Shown: in pieces, positions 25,361-37,344 of the stretch | Numbering within the stretch: position 1 is the first letter of the stretch | Layout: every line of letters starts with the position of its first letter | NCBI GenBank assembly: GCA_022414725.1 | Contig: CM039465.1 | Location: 22,815,049 to 22,879,048 of the forward strand | DNA: 64,000 bases | Direction: 5' to 3' | Origin: Microglena sp. YARC | Lineage: Eukaryota; Chlorophyta; Chlorophyceae; Chlamydomonadales; Chlamydomonadaceae | Made by a program: the position numbers and the translations under genes | Notes under the pieces: model-generated | Database searches by the model: none | Told to the model about the DNA's origin: nothing | Seen by the model: the letters and a program-made list of their open reading frames with translations, nothing else

Positions 25361-26040
25361 TCTAGGTCACGCCACCAATCTTGACAGAAGGCGCCATTAT
25401 CAAGGTGTCGAAGATCCGTCTGGTGCGCATCCCAGTCCCTGGCGATGGCTTGGTGAAGGTGGCCAAGGGCAAGGCAGATAGCCTTTGTGGTGAAGGGGCT
25501 CAGAATGGTCCAGTCTGTCAGCCCGGGACGAACGGACCTGCCATATCGCGCCCAAAGGTGGTTATACGCAGGAAGGACCACAAACCTTAGGGTAGAGGAG
25601 AGGAGGGTGTCCCGGGCCAAAGGGTGATGTCGTCACCGAGGAGGAAGAAGGGCAACGAGGAAGGCGCTGCCCACCGGTGAGGGTCTCCCAAGTGGAAAGG
25701 AGCCAGTCTATGACAGGGGCAGAATCAGGGCATTCCAAGAAAAGCGTGAAGACATTGTGTCAGCAGTGTGCAGCTGCAAGCAGTCAGGGCTGGAGCAGAC
25801 TATGGAGGGGGGTCGTCTTGGTTGACCCGTTGGAAGCGTCCTCGTACATGAGCAAGGAACGCATTGCAGCCCAGGGTTCCATGAAGCAAGCTCCGGCAAG
25901 TGATGGTATAAGGACGGTGGAGAGTCTTGTCAGCGAGGCGTACCCACACCTGCGAAAAGCCTGCACGTAGAGGGAGGGAGACTTGAGGTTCGTCAACAAC
26001 GAGCTCACCTCCCTCCCGCTGCTGTCCAAGACCTTGACTT
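25361..26040 (-). pseudogene. LINE ORF2 remnant, zinc-finger and C-terminal part
   Basis: The minus strand reads VLDSSGREVSSLLTNLKSP, then VQAFRRCGYASLTRL (26029-25900), a pattern typical of the region after the reverse transcriptase in non-LTR retrotransposons. A different frame then reads VFTLFLECPDSAPVIDWLLS followed by TWETLTGGQ, like the H-x-F-x-x-CP part of LINE zinc-finger regions. Next comes LRFVVLPAYNHLWARYG. The frame changes and stops show it is dead or heavily mis-sequenced. The assignment rests on family pattern recognition. Confidence 0.55.
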
Positions 26041-26049
26041 CATCCTCTC

Positions 26050-26681
26050 CTCTCTTTTTTTTTTCTTTTTTTTTTTACAAAGGGGGGAACCAGGAAAAGG
26101 CGCAACTGATAAAACCTAGCCCTTTGTGACCAAGGAGAAAAGACCAAAGAAAAAGACAAGAACGGCTAAGGGACAGCTAAGGGACGGACACCACATGGGC
26201 GACGTAAGGGACAAAGGAGGACAGGAACAGAAGACAAACAAACCAGAGAGGCAAGGAAGAAGCCCAAAACAGGAAGCCCAAGAGAAGGGGCTAGGACTAC
26301 TAAGAAAAAAGACCTATGAAGGGGGGGGCCAAAACATTGCAACCTCTAACAGTCACCGGATCAGAAGACTGAAAGAGGAGATGCAAACTAAGGAGGACTA
26401 AAAGGAAAACTATGCGAGAAACTAAGAGAAAAAGGGGGGGAGGGGGGGGGGGGGGGGGCTAAGGAGGCAACTGAGGAGGAAACTAAGGAGGCAACTAAGG
26501 GTGGAAACTGACCTTGGGGAAGCAAACTAAGGGAGAAACTGCAAAAACAAGCCAAAAGCAGGGAGGCAACCAGAAAAGAAGAAAGACAACTAGAAGCAAA
26601 GCGAAAACCTAAAAGACTGGTCTGGGAAGGTAAACAACAGGAATGAATACAGAGACAGTATCAAGATCTAGATCTAGTTGT
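26050..26681 (-). mobile_element. Nested 5'-truncated LINE 3' end
   Basis: The 3' UTR and tail match 24248-24848 closely. The copy ends in T-rich sequence at 26055-26076 and is truncated on its other side just after GATCTAGATCTAG, within the Asp/Pro repeat. It separates the two halves of the LINE coding remnant, whose flanking protein segments appear to continue one another. I see no clear target-site duplication. Confidence 0.65.
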
Positions 26682-27375
26682 TGAAGGTGGTTTCCAGAAG
26701 GATGGATTGGGGGCACTGCAAGGGAGCGATAATTCTACGAATGTTCAGAAGAAGAAAAGCCTCTGCACTTTCCCGACCCAAGTTGGTAGTGATTGAGGCG
26801 ATGTCCACAGAAGACGGGGCGGTGACCAGGGCATGGTATCCACTTGCCTGACCTGGAGGAAGGCGCACAGACCGTGAAATCTCGTGATGGTAGAGCTGCT
26901 GTCAGGGGTAAGCTGTGTAACTGAAGAGGAGCCTTGCGGTCTTGGCCAGCATAGCTGCCGAGTGGGAAGCAAGATGGGGTACAGCAAGCCCTTCTCGATG
27001 AAAAGGAAGGACGGCTGTCCCGAAGCGGGGGAAGAGGTGGGCTGGACGTGGTGATTCCTCCTCCTGCAGGCTAGAGGTTGCCACAAAGGCATTGAGAGAA
27101 GATTGCGACTGCTGGCGGAGAGGCGCTGGTGGTGATGCAAAGTTAGCCTGGAAGATGAACTTGGAAGCCAAGCATTGCATAGCAACATGCGCCCTTCCAA
27201 TAACATTGAGATTGCATGAGAGCCATGGAGCTGCTGCACGTGAGATGCTATGGGGCATGTGCTGGTAGGCTGCAGCCTTGCAAAGGGCAGTGTCTGCACC
27301 GAACGGCACGCCCAGAAATCTGTGAGGTGTGTCTGGGGGATGGAGGTGGTAGCCAGTCAAGTGATGGGTGCTAAG
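26682..27375 (-). pseudogene. LINE reverse-transcriptase C-terminal remnant
   Basis: A minus-strand frame (27360-26902) reads HRFLGVPFGADTALCKAAAY, then NVIGRAHVAMQCLASKFIFQ and GTAVLPFHREGLAVPHLASH, followed by SAAMLAKTARLLF. This is the characteristic segment after the catalytic core of non-LTR reverse transcriptases (YLGVPFG, RAHVAxQxLAS, GVPxLxxHxxAM). A second frame continues through NLGRESAEAFLLLNIRRIIA to 26682. The catalytic FxDD box and the N-terminal part are absent. Frame changes indicate a pseudogene. Confidence 0.65.
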
Positions 27376-27384
27376 GGCGGGGTC

Positions 27385-27480
27385 CAGATCTGGAGGTAAA
27401 ATGAAGGACGGCTGTCCCGAAGCGGGGGAAGAGGTGTCCTGAACGTGGTGATTCCTCCTCCTGCAGGCTAGAGGTTGCTC
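27385..27480 (-). repeat. Duplicate fragment of the LINE remnant
   Basis: It repeats about 85 bp of 27000-27080 (GGACGGCTGTCCCGAAGCGG and GTGATTCCTCCTCCTGCAGG) with few changes, so it is a second partial copy in the same orientation. Confidence 0.75.
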
Positions 27481-27483
27481 ATG

Positions 27484-27825
27484 CGGTCAAATCCGCTACT
27501 CTGACCCTCCAGAGGTCAGCCTATTGGAGGGGATAAGGTTATTCTCTTCAAGTTAATTCGGGTCCACCCGACCCCCATCCTCAGTGCTTCAGAAGCAGCT
27601 CTCTTTTGATTCCCTTCTTCCGAGCCCCCCCCATTTCTTCCTGCCTCTCAGAATCCTCCATCTCCTCCCTCTCGTCCCTGCTCCTTCATTTCAGCTTCTG
27701 AGAAACCTAGTAGACGAAGCTTTGAGGCGACGATTGGAGCTGGAGGTCCTTTTTTCGCTCTACCAATGATTGCATGCTCTCCGGCCGCCTTTTGTATTTG
27801 CCTTATGACTTTGCTGCGATTGTTT
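27484..27825 (-). repeat. Inverted partial copy of the 1.06-kb unit
   Basis: This is the reverse complement of part of the 15-24 kb unit: ACCTCCAGAGGTCAGCCTAT-like hairpin, CTTCAAGTTAATTCGGG, CTTCAGAAGCAGCTCTC, CCGGCCGCCTTTTG. It shows the unit also exists outside the tandem array in the opposite orientation. Confidence 0.75.
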
Positions 27826-28159
27826 TGATATTTGTTTGCCTTAGACAGGTGTAGCCCTGCTAAGACTCTTTCCCTCTTTCTTGTGCTCTCAGTAGTTAGC
27901 AAGTCTCCTTATGAAGGTCTGCATTGGTCAGTATCTTCTTGTTCTCTTTTTAGAGACTTGCCAATCCATGAGTGTGACATTGTTTGGAGACCATAGCGGT
28001 ACAGTTTGTCTTTGAATTTTGCTGCTCTAGAGGGCTGGATAGATAGATTTTGGGGGTGGATCTGCGATCTGTCTAGCCCTGTAGATTGATTTTTGTTTGC
28101 TTTTTCCTGAACCAGTTTTTTTAGTAGCATGCCCTGCTTCGGTCTTCTTTACTTTTTTT
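27826..28159. other. Unique segment
   Basis: A 73-codon minus-strand frame (28130-27909) has no recognisable domain. Nothing else is evident. Confidence 0.4.
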
Positions 28160-28350
28160 TTTTACAGAGTTTGTTTGTCTTCTGTTCCTGTCCTCCTTTG
28201 TCCCTTAAGTCGCCCAGGTGGAATCCGTCCCTTAGCTGTCCTTTAGCCGTTCTTGTCTTTTTCTTTGGTCTTTTCTCCTTGGTAACAAAGGGCTAGGTTT
28301 TATCAGATGCGCCTTTTCCTGGTTCCCCCCTTTGTAAAAAAAAAAAGGAA
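28160..28350 (+). mobile_element. Short LINE 3' tail copy
   Basis: It runs from GTTTGTTTGTCTTCTGTTCC through TTTTCTCCTTGGTAACAAAG and CCTTTTCCTGGTTCC to CTTTGTAAAAAAAAAAA. It is a strongly 5'-truncated copy with its poly(A) end intact. Confidence 0.75.
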
Positions 28351-28739
28351 TTTGCTGATCTGCAACAGAGAATAAGTGGCATGCTACTTGACAGCTGAGC
28401 TGACATGCCGGTCTGCTGATGGAGTGATGCCCTGATGCCCTGGACTGTTATAGGAGTGATGCCCTGCACCTTGTTTTTTTTTTTTTTTTTTTTACATAGG
28501 GAGGAACCAGGAAAGGGAACGTCTGATAAAACCTAGCTGTTGTTGTAACTTGCGTCTGCATGTTCAGGAGGCTTACTTAGGAGCTACATAGTTTGTTACC
28601 TTGTTACTGCTACCTTTGGATCGAAGGCATGCCGCGTTCTGGTTGTCTTTGCAGAGCTTGCTGATTTGCATTAGCATCCTAGTGACATGTTACTAGGCTG
28701 CTGAGAGACTGCACTGAAATGCTAATGGAGAGGCTGCGC
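28351..28739 (+). repeat. Partial 1.06-kb unit interrupted by a tail fragment
   Basis: GGAGTGATGCCCTGATGCCC, GACTGTTATAGGAGTGATG, CTTGCGTCTGC and AGGAGGCTTACTTAGGAGC correspond to the 1.06-kb unit. A 69-bp minus-oriented LINE tail (28469-28537, T run, then GGAACCAGGAAAGGGAACG) is inserted inside what is a contiguous segment in the array copies. Confidence 0.7.
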
Positions 28740-31700
28740 TGGAATGCTCATTTATCGCAATTCCTTACTCCTCACCCCTCGCAGTGAACGCTGGAACGCA
28801 GTGGACCTGGCCTGGACCCCTCATCACTGTACCGCGGCGCTGTCAGTCTGTACTGGTTTTCAGGCTCATTTAACGCCGGCAACCAGACCTTATCTCCCTC
28901 ATTCATCGCAACTCCTTACTCCTAACCTCTCGCAGTGAACGCTGGAACGCAGTGGACCTGGCCTGGACCCCTCATCACTGTACCGCGGCGCTGTCAGTCT
29001 GTACTGGTTTTCAGGCTCATTTAACGCCGGCCACCAGACCTTATCTCCCTCATTTATCGCAACTCCTTACTCCTCACCCCTCGCAGTGAACGCTGGAACG
29101 CAGTGGACCTGGCCTGGACCCCTCATCACTGTACCGCGGCGCTGTCAGTCTTTACTGGTTTTCAGGCTCATTTAACGCCGGCCACCAGACCTTATCTCCC
29201 TCATTCATCGCAATTCCTTACTCCTCACCCCTCGCAGTGAACGCTGGAACGCAGTGGACCTGGCCTGGACCCCTCATCACTGTACCGCGGCCCTGTCAGT
29301 CTGTACTGGTTTTCAGGCTCATTTAACACCGGCCACCAGACCTTATCTCCCTCATTTATCGCAACTCCTTACTCCACACACCTAGCAGTGAACGCTGGAA
29401 CGCAGTGGACCTGGCCTGGACCCCTCATCACTGTACCGCGGCGCTATCAGTCTGTACTGGTTTTCAGGCTCATTTAACGCCGGCCACCAGACCTTATCTC
29501 CCTCATTTATCGCAATTCCTTACTCCTCACCCCTGGCAGTGAACGCTGGAACGGAGTGGACCTGGCCTGGACCCCTCATCACTGTACCGCGGCGCTGTCA
29601 GTCTGTACTGGTTTTTAGGCTCATTTAACACCGGCCACCAGACCTTATCTCCCTCATTAATCGCAACTCTTTACTCCACACCCCTCGCAGTGAACGCTGG
29701 AACGCAGTGGACCTGGCCTGGACCCCTCATCACTGTACCGCGGCGCTGTCAGTCTGTACTGGTTTTCAGCCTCATTTAACGCCGGCCACCAGACCTTATC
29801 TCCCTCATTTATCGCAACTCTTTACTCCACACCCCTCGCAGTGAACGCTGGAACGCAGTGGACCTGGCCTGGCCCCCTCATCACTGTACCGCGGCGCTGT
29901 CAGTCTGTACTGGTTTTCAGGCTCATTTAACACCGGCCACCAGACCTTATCTCCCTCATTTATCGCAACTCTTTACTCCACACCCCTCGCAGTGAACGCT
30001 GGAACGCAATGGACCTGGCCTGGACCCCTCATCACTGTACCGCGGCGCTGTCAGTCTGTACTGGTTTTCAGGCTCATTTAACGCCGGCCACCAGACCTTA
30101 TCTCCCTCATTCATCGCAATTCCTTACTCCTCACCCCTCGCAGTGAACGCTGGAACGCAGTGGACCTGGCCTGGACCCTCATCACTGTACCAGCGGCCTG
30201 TCAGTCTTTACTGGTTTTCAGGCTCATTTAACGCCGGCCACCAGACCTTATCTCCCTCATTCATCGCAATTCCTAACTCCTCACCCCTGGCAGTGAACGC
30301 TGGAACGCAGTGGACCTGGCCTGGACCCCTCATCACTGTACCGCGGCGCTGTCAGTCTGTACTGGTTTTCAGGCTCATTTAACGCCGGCCACCAGACCTT
30401 ATCTCCCTCATTCATCGCAATTCCTTACTCCTCACCCCTCGCAGTGAACGCTGGAACGGAGTGGACCTGGCCTGGACCCCTCATCACTGTACCGCGGCGC
30501 TGTCAGTCTGTACTGGTTTTCAGGCTCATTTAACGCCGGCCACCAGACCTTATCTCCCTCATTCATCGCAATTCCTTACTCCTCACCCCTCGCAGTGAAC
30601 GCTGGAACGGAGTGGACCTGGCCTGGACCCCTCATCACTGTACCGCGGCGCTGTCAGTCTGTACTGGTTTTCAGGCTCATTTAACGCCGGCCACCAGACC
30701 TTATCTCCCTCATTCATCGCAATTCCTTACTCCTCACCCCTCGCAGTGAACGCTGGAACGCAGTGGACCTGGCCTGGACCCCTCATCACTGTACCGCGGC
30801 GCTGTCAGTCTGTACTGGTTTTCAGGCTCATTTAACGCCGGCCACCAGACCTTATCTCCCTCATTCATCGCAATTCCTTACTCCTCACCCCTCGCAGTGA
30901 ACGCTGGAACGCAGTGGACCTGGCCTGGACCCCTCATCACTGTAGCGGCCTGTCAGTCTGTACTGGTTTTCAGGCTCATTTAACGCCGGCCACCAGACCT
31001 TATCTCCCTCATTCATCGCAACTCCTTACTCCTCACCCCTGGCAGTGAACGCTGGAACGCAGTGGACCTGGCCTGGACCCCAGGCGGCGCTGTCAGTCTG
31101 TACTGGTTTTCAGGCTCATTTAACACCGGCCACCAGACCTTATCTCCCTCATTTATCGCAACTCCTTACTCCACACACCTCGCAGTGAACGCTGGAACGC
31201 AATGGACCTGGCCTGGACCCCTCATCACTGTACCGCGGCGCTGTCAGTCTTTACTGGTTTTCAGGCTCATTTAACGCCGGCCACCAGACCTTATCTCCCT
31301 CATTCATCGCAATTCCTTACTCCTCACCCCTCGCAGTGAACGCTGGAACGGAGTGGACCTGGCCTGGACCCCTCATCACTGTACCGCGGCGCTGTCAGTC
31401 TGTACTGGTTTTCAGGCTCATTTAACGCCAGCCACCAGACCTTATCTCCCTCATTTATTGCAACAGCTTACTCCACACTCTTTGCAGTGGACGCTGGAAC
31501 GCAGTGGACCTGGCCTGGACCCCTCATCACTGTACCGCGGCGCTGTCAGTCTGTACTGGTTTTCAGGCTCATTTAACGCCGGCCACCAGACCTTATCTCC
31601 CTCATTCATCGCAATTCCTTACTCCTCACCCCTCGCAGTGAACGCTGGAACGCAGTGGACCTGGCCTGGACCTCATCACTGTACCCGCGGCGCTGTCAGT

Positions 31701-34496
31701 CTGTACTGGTTTTCAGGCTCATTTAACGCCAGCCACCAGACCTTATCTCCCTCATTTATTGCAACAGCTTACTCCACACTCTTTGCAGTGGACGCTGGAA
31801 CGCAGTGGACCTGGCCTGGACCCCTCATCACTGTACCGCGGCGCTGTCAGTCTGTACTGGTTTTCAGGCTCATTTAACGCCGGCCACCAGACTTATCTCC
31901 CTCATTCATCGCAATTCCTTACTCCTCACCCCTCGCAGTGAACGCTGGAACGCAGTGGACCTGGCCTGGACCCCTCATCACTGTACCGCGGCGCTGTCAG
32001 TCTGTACTGGTTTTCAGGCTCATTTAACGCCGGCCACCAGACCTTATCTCCCTCATTTATCGCAACTCCTTACTACACACACCTCGCAGTGAACGCTGGA
32101 ACGCAGTGGACCTGGCCTGGACCCCTCATCACTGTACCGCGGCGCTGTCAGTCTGTACTGGTTTTCAGGCTCATTTAACACCGGCCACCAGACCTTATCT
32201 CCCTCATTTATCGCAACTCCTTACTCCTCACCCTTGGCAGTGAACGCTGGAACGCAGTGGACCTGGCCTGGACCCCTCATCACTGTACCGCGGCGCTGTC
32301 AGTCTGTACTGGTTTTCAGGCTCATTTAACACCGGCCACCAGACCTTATCTCCCTCATTTATCGCAATTCCTAACTCCTCACCCTTGGCAGTGAACGCTG
32401 GAACGCAGTGGACCTGGCCTGGACCCCTCATCACTGTACCGCGGCGCTGTCAGTCTGTACTGGTTTTCAGGCTCATTTAACGCCAGCCACCAGACCTTAT
32501 CTCCCTCATTTATTGCAACTGCTTACTCCACACCCTTCGCAGTGAACGCTGGAACGCAGTGGACCTGGCCTGGACCCCTCATCACTGTACCGCGGCGCTG
32601 TCAGTCTGTACTGGTTTTCAGGCTCATTTAACGCCGGCCACCAGACCTTATCTCCCTCGTTCATCGCAATTCCTTACTCCTCACCCCTCGCAGTGAACGC
32701 TGGAACGGAGTGGACCTGGCCTGGACCCCTCATCACTGTACCGCGGCGCTGTCAGTCTGTACTGGTTTTCAGGCTCATTTAACGCCAGCCACCAGACCTT
32801 ATCTCCCTCATTTATTGCAACTGCTTACTCCACACCCTTTGCAGTGTACGCTGGAACGCAGTGGACCTGGCCTGGACCCCTCATCACTGTACCGCGGCGC
32901 TGTCAGTCTGTACTGGTTTTCAGGCTCATTTAACGCCGGCCACCAGACCTTATCTCCCTCATTCATCGCAATTCCTTACTCCTCACCCCTCGCAGTGAAC
33001 GCTGGAACGCAGTGGACCTGGCCTGGACCCCTCATCACTGTACCGCGGCGCTGTCAGTCTGTACTGGTTTTCAGGCTCATTTAACACCGGCCACCAGACC
33101 TTATCTCCCTCATTTATCGCAACTCCTTACTACACAGACCTCGCAGTGAACGCTGGAACGCAGTGGACCTGGCCTGGACCCCTCATCACTGTACCGCGGC
33201 GCTGTCAGTCTGTACTGGTTTTCAGGCTCATTTAACACCGGCCACCAGACCTTATCTCCCTCATTTATCGCAACTCCTTACTACACACACCTCGCAGTGA
33301 ACGCTGGAACGCAGTGGACCTGGCCTGGACCCCTCATCACTGTACCGCGGCGCTGTCAGTCTGTACTGGTTTTCAGGCTCATTTAACACCGGCCACCAGA
33401 CCTTATCTCCCTCATTCATCGCAATTCCTTACTCCTCACCCCTGGCAGTGAACGCTGGAACGCAGTGGACCTGGCCTGGACCCCTCATCACTGTACCGCG
33501 GCGCTGTCAGTCTGTACTGGTTTTCAGGCTCATTTAACACCGTCCACCAGACCTTATCTCCCTCATTTATCGCAACTCCTTACTCCACAACTCGCAGTGA
33601 ACGCTGGAACGCAGTGGACCTGGCCTGGACCCCTCATCACTGTACCGCGGCGCTGTCAGTCTGACTGGTTTTCAGGCTCATTTAACGCCGGCCACCAGAC
33701 CTTATCTCCCTCATTTATCGCAATTCCTAACTCCTCACCCCTGGCAGTGAACGCTGGAACGCAGTGGACCTGGCCTGGACCCCTCATCACTGTACCGCGG
33801 CGCTGTCAGTCTGTACTGGTTTTCAGGCTCATTTAACGCCGGCCACCAGACCTTATCTCCCTCATTTATCGGCAATTTCCTTACTCCTCACCCCTGGCAG
33901 TGAACGCTGGAACGCAGTGGACCTGGCCTGGACCCCTCATCACTGTACCGCGGCGCTGTCAGTCTGTACTGGTTTTTAGGCTCATTTAACACCGGCCACC
34001 AGACCTTATCTCCCTCATTTATCGCAACTCCTTACTCCACACACCTCGCAGTGAACGCTGGAACGCAGTGGACCTGGCCTGGCCCCCTCATCACTGTACC
34101 GCGGCGCTGTCAGTCTGTACTGGTTTTCAGGCTCATTTAACGCCGGCCACCAGACCTTATCTCCCTCATTCATCGCAATTCCTTACTCCTCACCCCTCGC
34201 AGTGAACGCTGGAACGCTGTGGACCTGGCCTGGACCCCTCATCACTGAACCTCGGCGCTGTCAGTCTTTACTGGTTTTCAGGCTCATTTAACACCGGCCA
34301 CCAGACCTTATCTCCCTCATTTATTGCAACTCCTTACTCCACACCCCTCGCAGTGATCGCTGGAACGCAGTGGACCTGGCCTGGACCCCTCATCACTGTA
34401 CCGCGGCGCTGTCAGTCTGTACTGGTTTTCAGGCTCATTTAACGCCGGCCACCAGACCTTATCTCCCTCATTTATCGCAACTCCTTACCTCACACA
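28740..34496 (+). repeat. 151-bp satellite, about 38 copies
   Basis: The marker GAACGCTGGAACGCAGTGG starts at 28786, 28937 and 29088, and so on, a 151-bp period maintained to 34496. Units run GTGGACCTGGCCTGGACCCC, ATCACTGTACCGCGGCGCTG, then ACTGGTTTTCAGGCTC and GCCACCAGACCTTATCTCCC. Variants cluster at fixed positions (TTTATCGCAACTCC versus TTCATCGCAATTCC; GCCGGCC versus ACCGGCC) and suggest subfamilies. It ends directly at a LINE 3' end. The repeating open frames are satellite artefacts. Confidence 0.93.
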
Positions 34497-35268
34497 CCTA
34501 GATCCAGCGCAATCCCAAGATCAAGACCCTGCCCCAGATCAGGATCAGGTTCCAGATTTGGACACAGCTCACGACAACGTTCCAGATCTGGATCTAGATC
34601 TAGACCGAGATCAAGGTCCAGATCTGCGCTAAGATCCAGATCAAGATCTAGATCTTGATACTGTCTTTGTCCTCATTCCTGTTGTTTACCTGACCAGACC
34701 AGTCTTTTAGGTTTTCGCTTTGCTTCCAGTCGTCTTTCTTCTTTTCTGGTTGCCTCCCTGCTTTTGGCTTGTTTTTGCAGTTTCTCCCTTAGTTTGCTTC
34801 CCCTAGTTCAGTTTCCACCCGTAGTTGCCCCCTTAGTTACCCCCCCAGTTGCTTCCTTAGTTCCTCCCCCCCCCCCACACACACCCCTCCCCCCCTTTTT
34901 TCTCTTAGTTTCTCGCATAGTTTTTCATATCGTCCTCCTTAATTTGCATCTCCTCTTTCAGTCTTCTGATCCGGTGACTGTTAGAGATTGCAATGTTTTG
35001 GCCCCCCCCCCTTCATAGGTCTTTTTTCTTAGTGGTCCTAGCCCCTTCTCTTGGGCTGCCTGTTTTGGGCTTCTTCCTTGCCTCTCTGGTTTGTTTGTCT
35101 TCTGTTCCTGTCCTCCTTTGTGTCCCTTTAGTCGCCCAGGTGGTGTCTGTCCCTTAGCTGTCCCTTAGCTGTTCATGTCTTTTTGTTTGGTCTTTTCTCC
35201 TTGGTCACAAAGGGCTAGGTTTTATCAGTTGCGCCTTTTCCTGGTTCCCCCCTTTGTTAAAAAACAAA
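34497..35268 (+). mobile_element. LINE 3' end adjoining the 151-bp satellite
   Basis: It starts inside the Asp/Pro repeat frame (QDQDPAPDQDQVPDLDTAHD, ending DRDQGPDLR-stop near 34630), continues with the UTR (CAGACCAGTCTTTTAGG, CTTCCCCTAGTTCAGTTTCC) and ends with GCGCCTTTTCCTGGTTCC, CCCTTTG and an A-rich tail. The stop codon position is the same as in the other copies. It is 5'-truncated at the satellite boundary. Confidence 0.75.
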
Positions 35269-35411
35269 AAATAGCCAGCACTTCGAATTTGAAATTGTGT
35301 TGCTTCCCTTAAACGTGCCTATACTGTTGACGAATAAGTGTGTGCGGTATGTCAACGTGCTTCGTTATTTGAAGTGAAATACTGTTGAGCAAAGTCGCTA
35401 TTGGGGGACGT

Positions 35412-35451
<40 letters not shown>

Positions 35452-36918
35452 ATAAACGTCCATTATGTGAATTTATATGCGTGTATGTGCCTATTTGGTC
35501 CCCTGCATATTTACCCCTTGCATATTTTGTGAACATGCATAGTCTCAGAATCCACAAAATCACATGTAATGGCGGGAACAAGTTGGAAATTCGAATTGTG
35601 GAAAACAGGAAAAGTGGAAAGGTTGTCCAGCTAATCACCCTGTAGGCGCCTGAATTGTTTGCGGTTTATTTGGCGGTGCACTTCGTGCTCAAGCACGACA
35701 ATACAAATCAAGCGCTCCAACAGCCTTACCTTGTTTTGGCTCCTTCCTCTCCCTCTCTTCTGGGGCAGGCTGTGCTCTGATATATTTATATTACGTCCAG
35801 GCTAGTACTACCTCGCTCCATTCGGGAATGCGCAGCGCAACGAACAATGACAGCGACCTCTTAAAATATGAAAGATTACCGCTGGGTATCAGTTTTTGTG
35901 GGACACTACTGGTATGCATGGAATTTACCATGTAACAGGAATAATGGGTCGGTTGCGGGTTGGTTGTGTTTCAGGGCGCAGGCTGTACGATTGGTTGCGT
36001 CTTACAACTTGGAGCCAGGGTCCTTCTGATTTCCTGAACAACCCTGCTGAGCACCAGGAGTGCAATCATATGATTAGGTGCACAAGTTATCATTTTATGC
36101 CCAGTTATATCAGTTTAATATTCCGAGGTACCAACCCTCGACCAAACGAGCATTCACCACTACCCCTGTTGACCACGGCAGACAAGCCCTCTGCCATGGT
36201 CGTTAGAGACGGATCCAAAGAGACATAAGTAGACAACCACCACGAGGGCAGAAATATTACAGTACTTCCCTACCTTGTAAGCCTCATATCATATTGCCGT
36301 TCCCTAAATACATACGAGACCTGAATCACATTGGAATCATCACAAGTTACATGATATGCTATTCTATCTAGAGCTGCTATATCGGGGACTTGAAGCCCAG
36401 AGTTGGATGAAAAACCATGTAACAATCCAATGTTATTCAATCTAGATCTCACTACATTACCATGTAAAAACCATTTCATATATAGCGGGACACCTCAGTC
36501 ACTTGCATATAATCCAGCTCGGGAATGGTCTTGTAGTTCGCTACTTGCCTTGCCCATTTGGATTGGGCCAGTTGGCCACAAATTGCACTCAACTTTGATC
36601 AACTTATATAGATCATATTAAATTTGAGAACCACGCGCCTAACAGAGGCCCCAATTCAAATATACCTGGACACCTGGGTCACCTACATGTAACCAGCTTG
36701 GGAATAGTCAGATGAAGCTAGCAGTTAGCTAACAAATAGCAATAGTGCTACACTGCGTCGAATGGGATCCTACTTTCAGCAGAACAAGGATGCTAGAGAT
36801 TTGGCTGCCCCCCTAAGAATAGTAACAAAAAACCTAAACCCTAATACACATAGACAAGATTAGGTTAACGACCAACTCATTCCCAGATATCTACAACTTG
36901 GAATAAGCTGTAGCATCT
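35269..36918. other. No firm gene; poly(C) tract and dispersed fragments
   Basis: A C run of about 39 nt lies at 35413-35451. At 36130-36180 a segment (CACCACTACCCCTGTTGACC) resembles one just upstream of the SEC12-like exon at 62008. At 36390-36425 GCCCAGAGTTGG and ACCATGTAACAATCCAAT recur at 56798-56830. CATATTGCCGTTCCCTA near 36300 matches the ends of the hAT-like MITE at 54.6 kb. These are dispersed-repeat fragments, with no coding signal. Confidence 0.45.
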
Positions 36919-37075
36919 TTAGTCCACTTCATCGTCATGCATCAATGGAGGCATGTCATCAATATCAGCCAATGCGGGGCCTTCTGAGTCCTCATCAGAC
37001 TTATCGCTCTCACTGCTGAGCTCACTCAGCTCCTCCTCCTCATCTTCAGCTGCAGTAGACTCTGTCTCAGATTCA
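36919..37075 (-). CDS. Terminal exon of an unknown gene, acidic C-terminus
   Basis: On the minus strand a strongly pyrimidine-rich tract (37130-37085) leads to an AG at 37077-37076, then an open exon to TAA at 36919. It encodes an acidic, Ser/Glu/Asp-rich tail: SETESTAAEDEEEELSELS, SDKSDEDSEGPALADIDD, ending MPPLMHDDEVD. Acidic tails ending in (E)EVD-like residues are known from HSP90-type chaperones, but no chaperone sequence is visible here, so that comparison is weak. Unspliced, the frame would extend to an ATG at 37260 through a proline run. I could not find upstream exons. Confidence 0.4.
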
Positions 37076-37344
37076 CTTGCAGGGTCGGGGGGAGGGGGGG
37101 GGGGGGGAGGAAGGGGGAGGAGCTGGTGCGAGGAGGGGGAAACACACATCAGTTGTTGCTTCGACAAACGCGACGAGGCAGTCAAAGACGAGGACGAGGG
37201 GAGAGCAGTCGAGCAGATGGGCAATACAGAGGACAGGCTACTCAATACCAAGGCTTTCATTTCGAGTTTTCCTGACGAATTATACCAGATAGCCTCACTT
37301 CAAATTCCTCAGTTGAGAACGCTCAGTTCAAATAAAGGAGGGAG

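Noticed and set aside
31353..31877. 174-codon frame in the 151-bp satellite
   Set aside because: The unit is 151 bp, so the frame changes every unit; the open stretch arises by chance and by indels.
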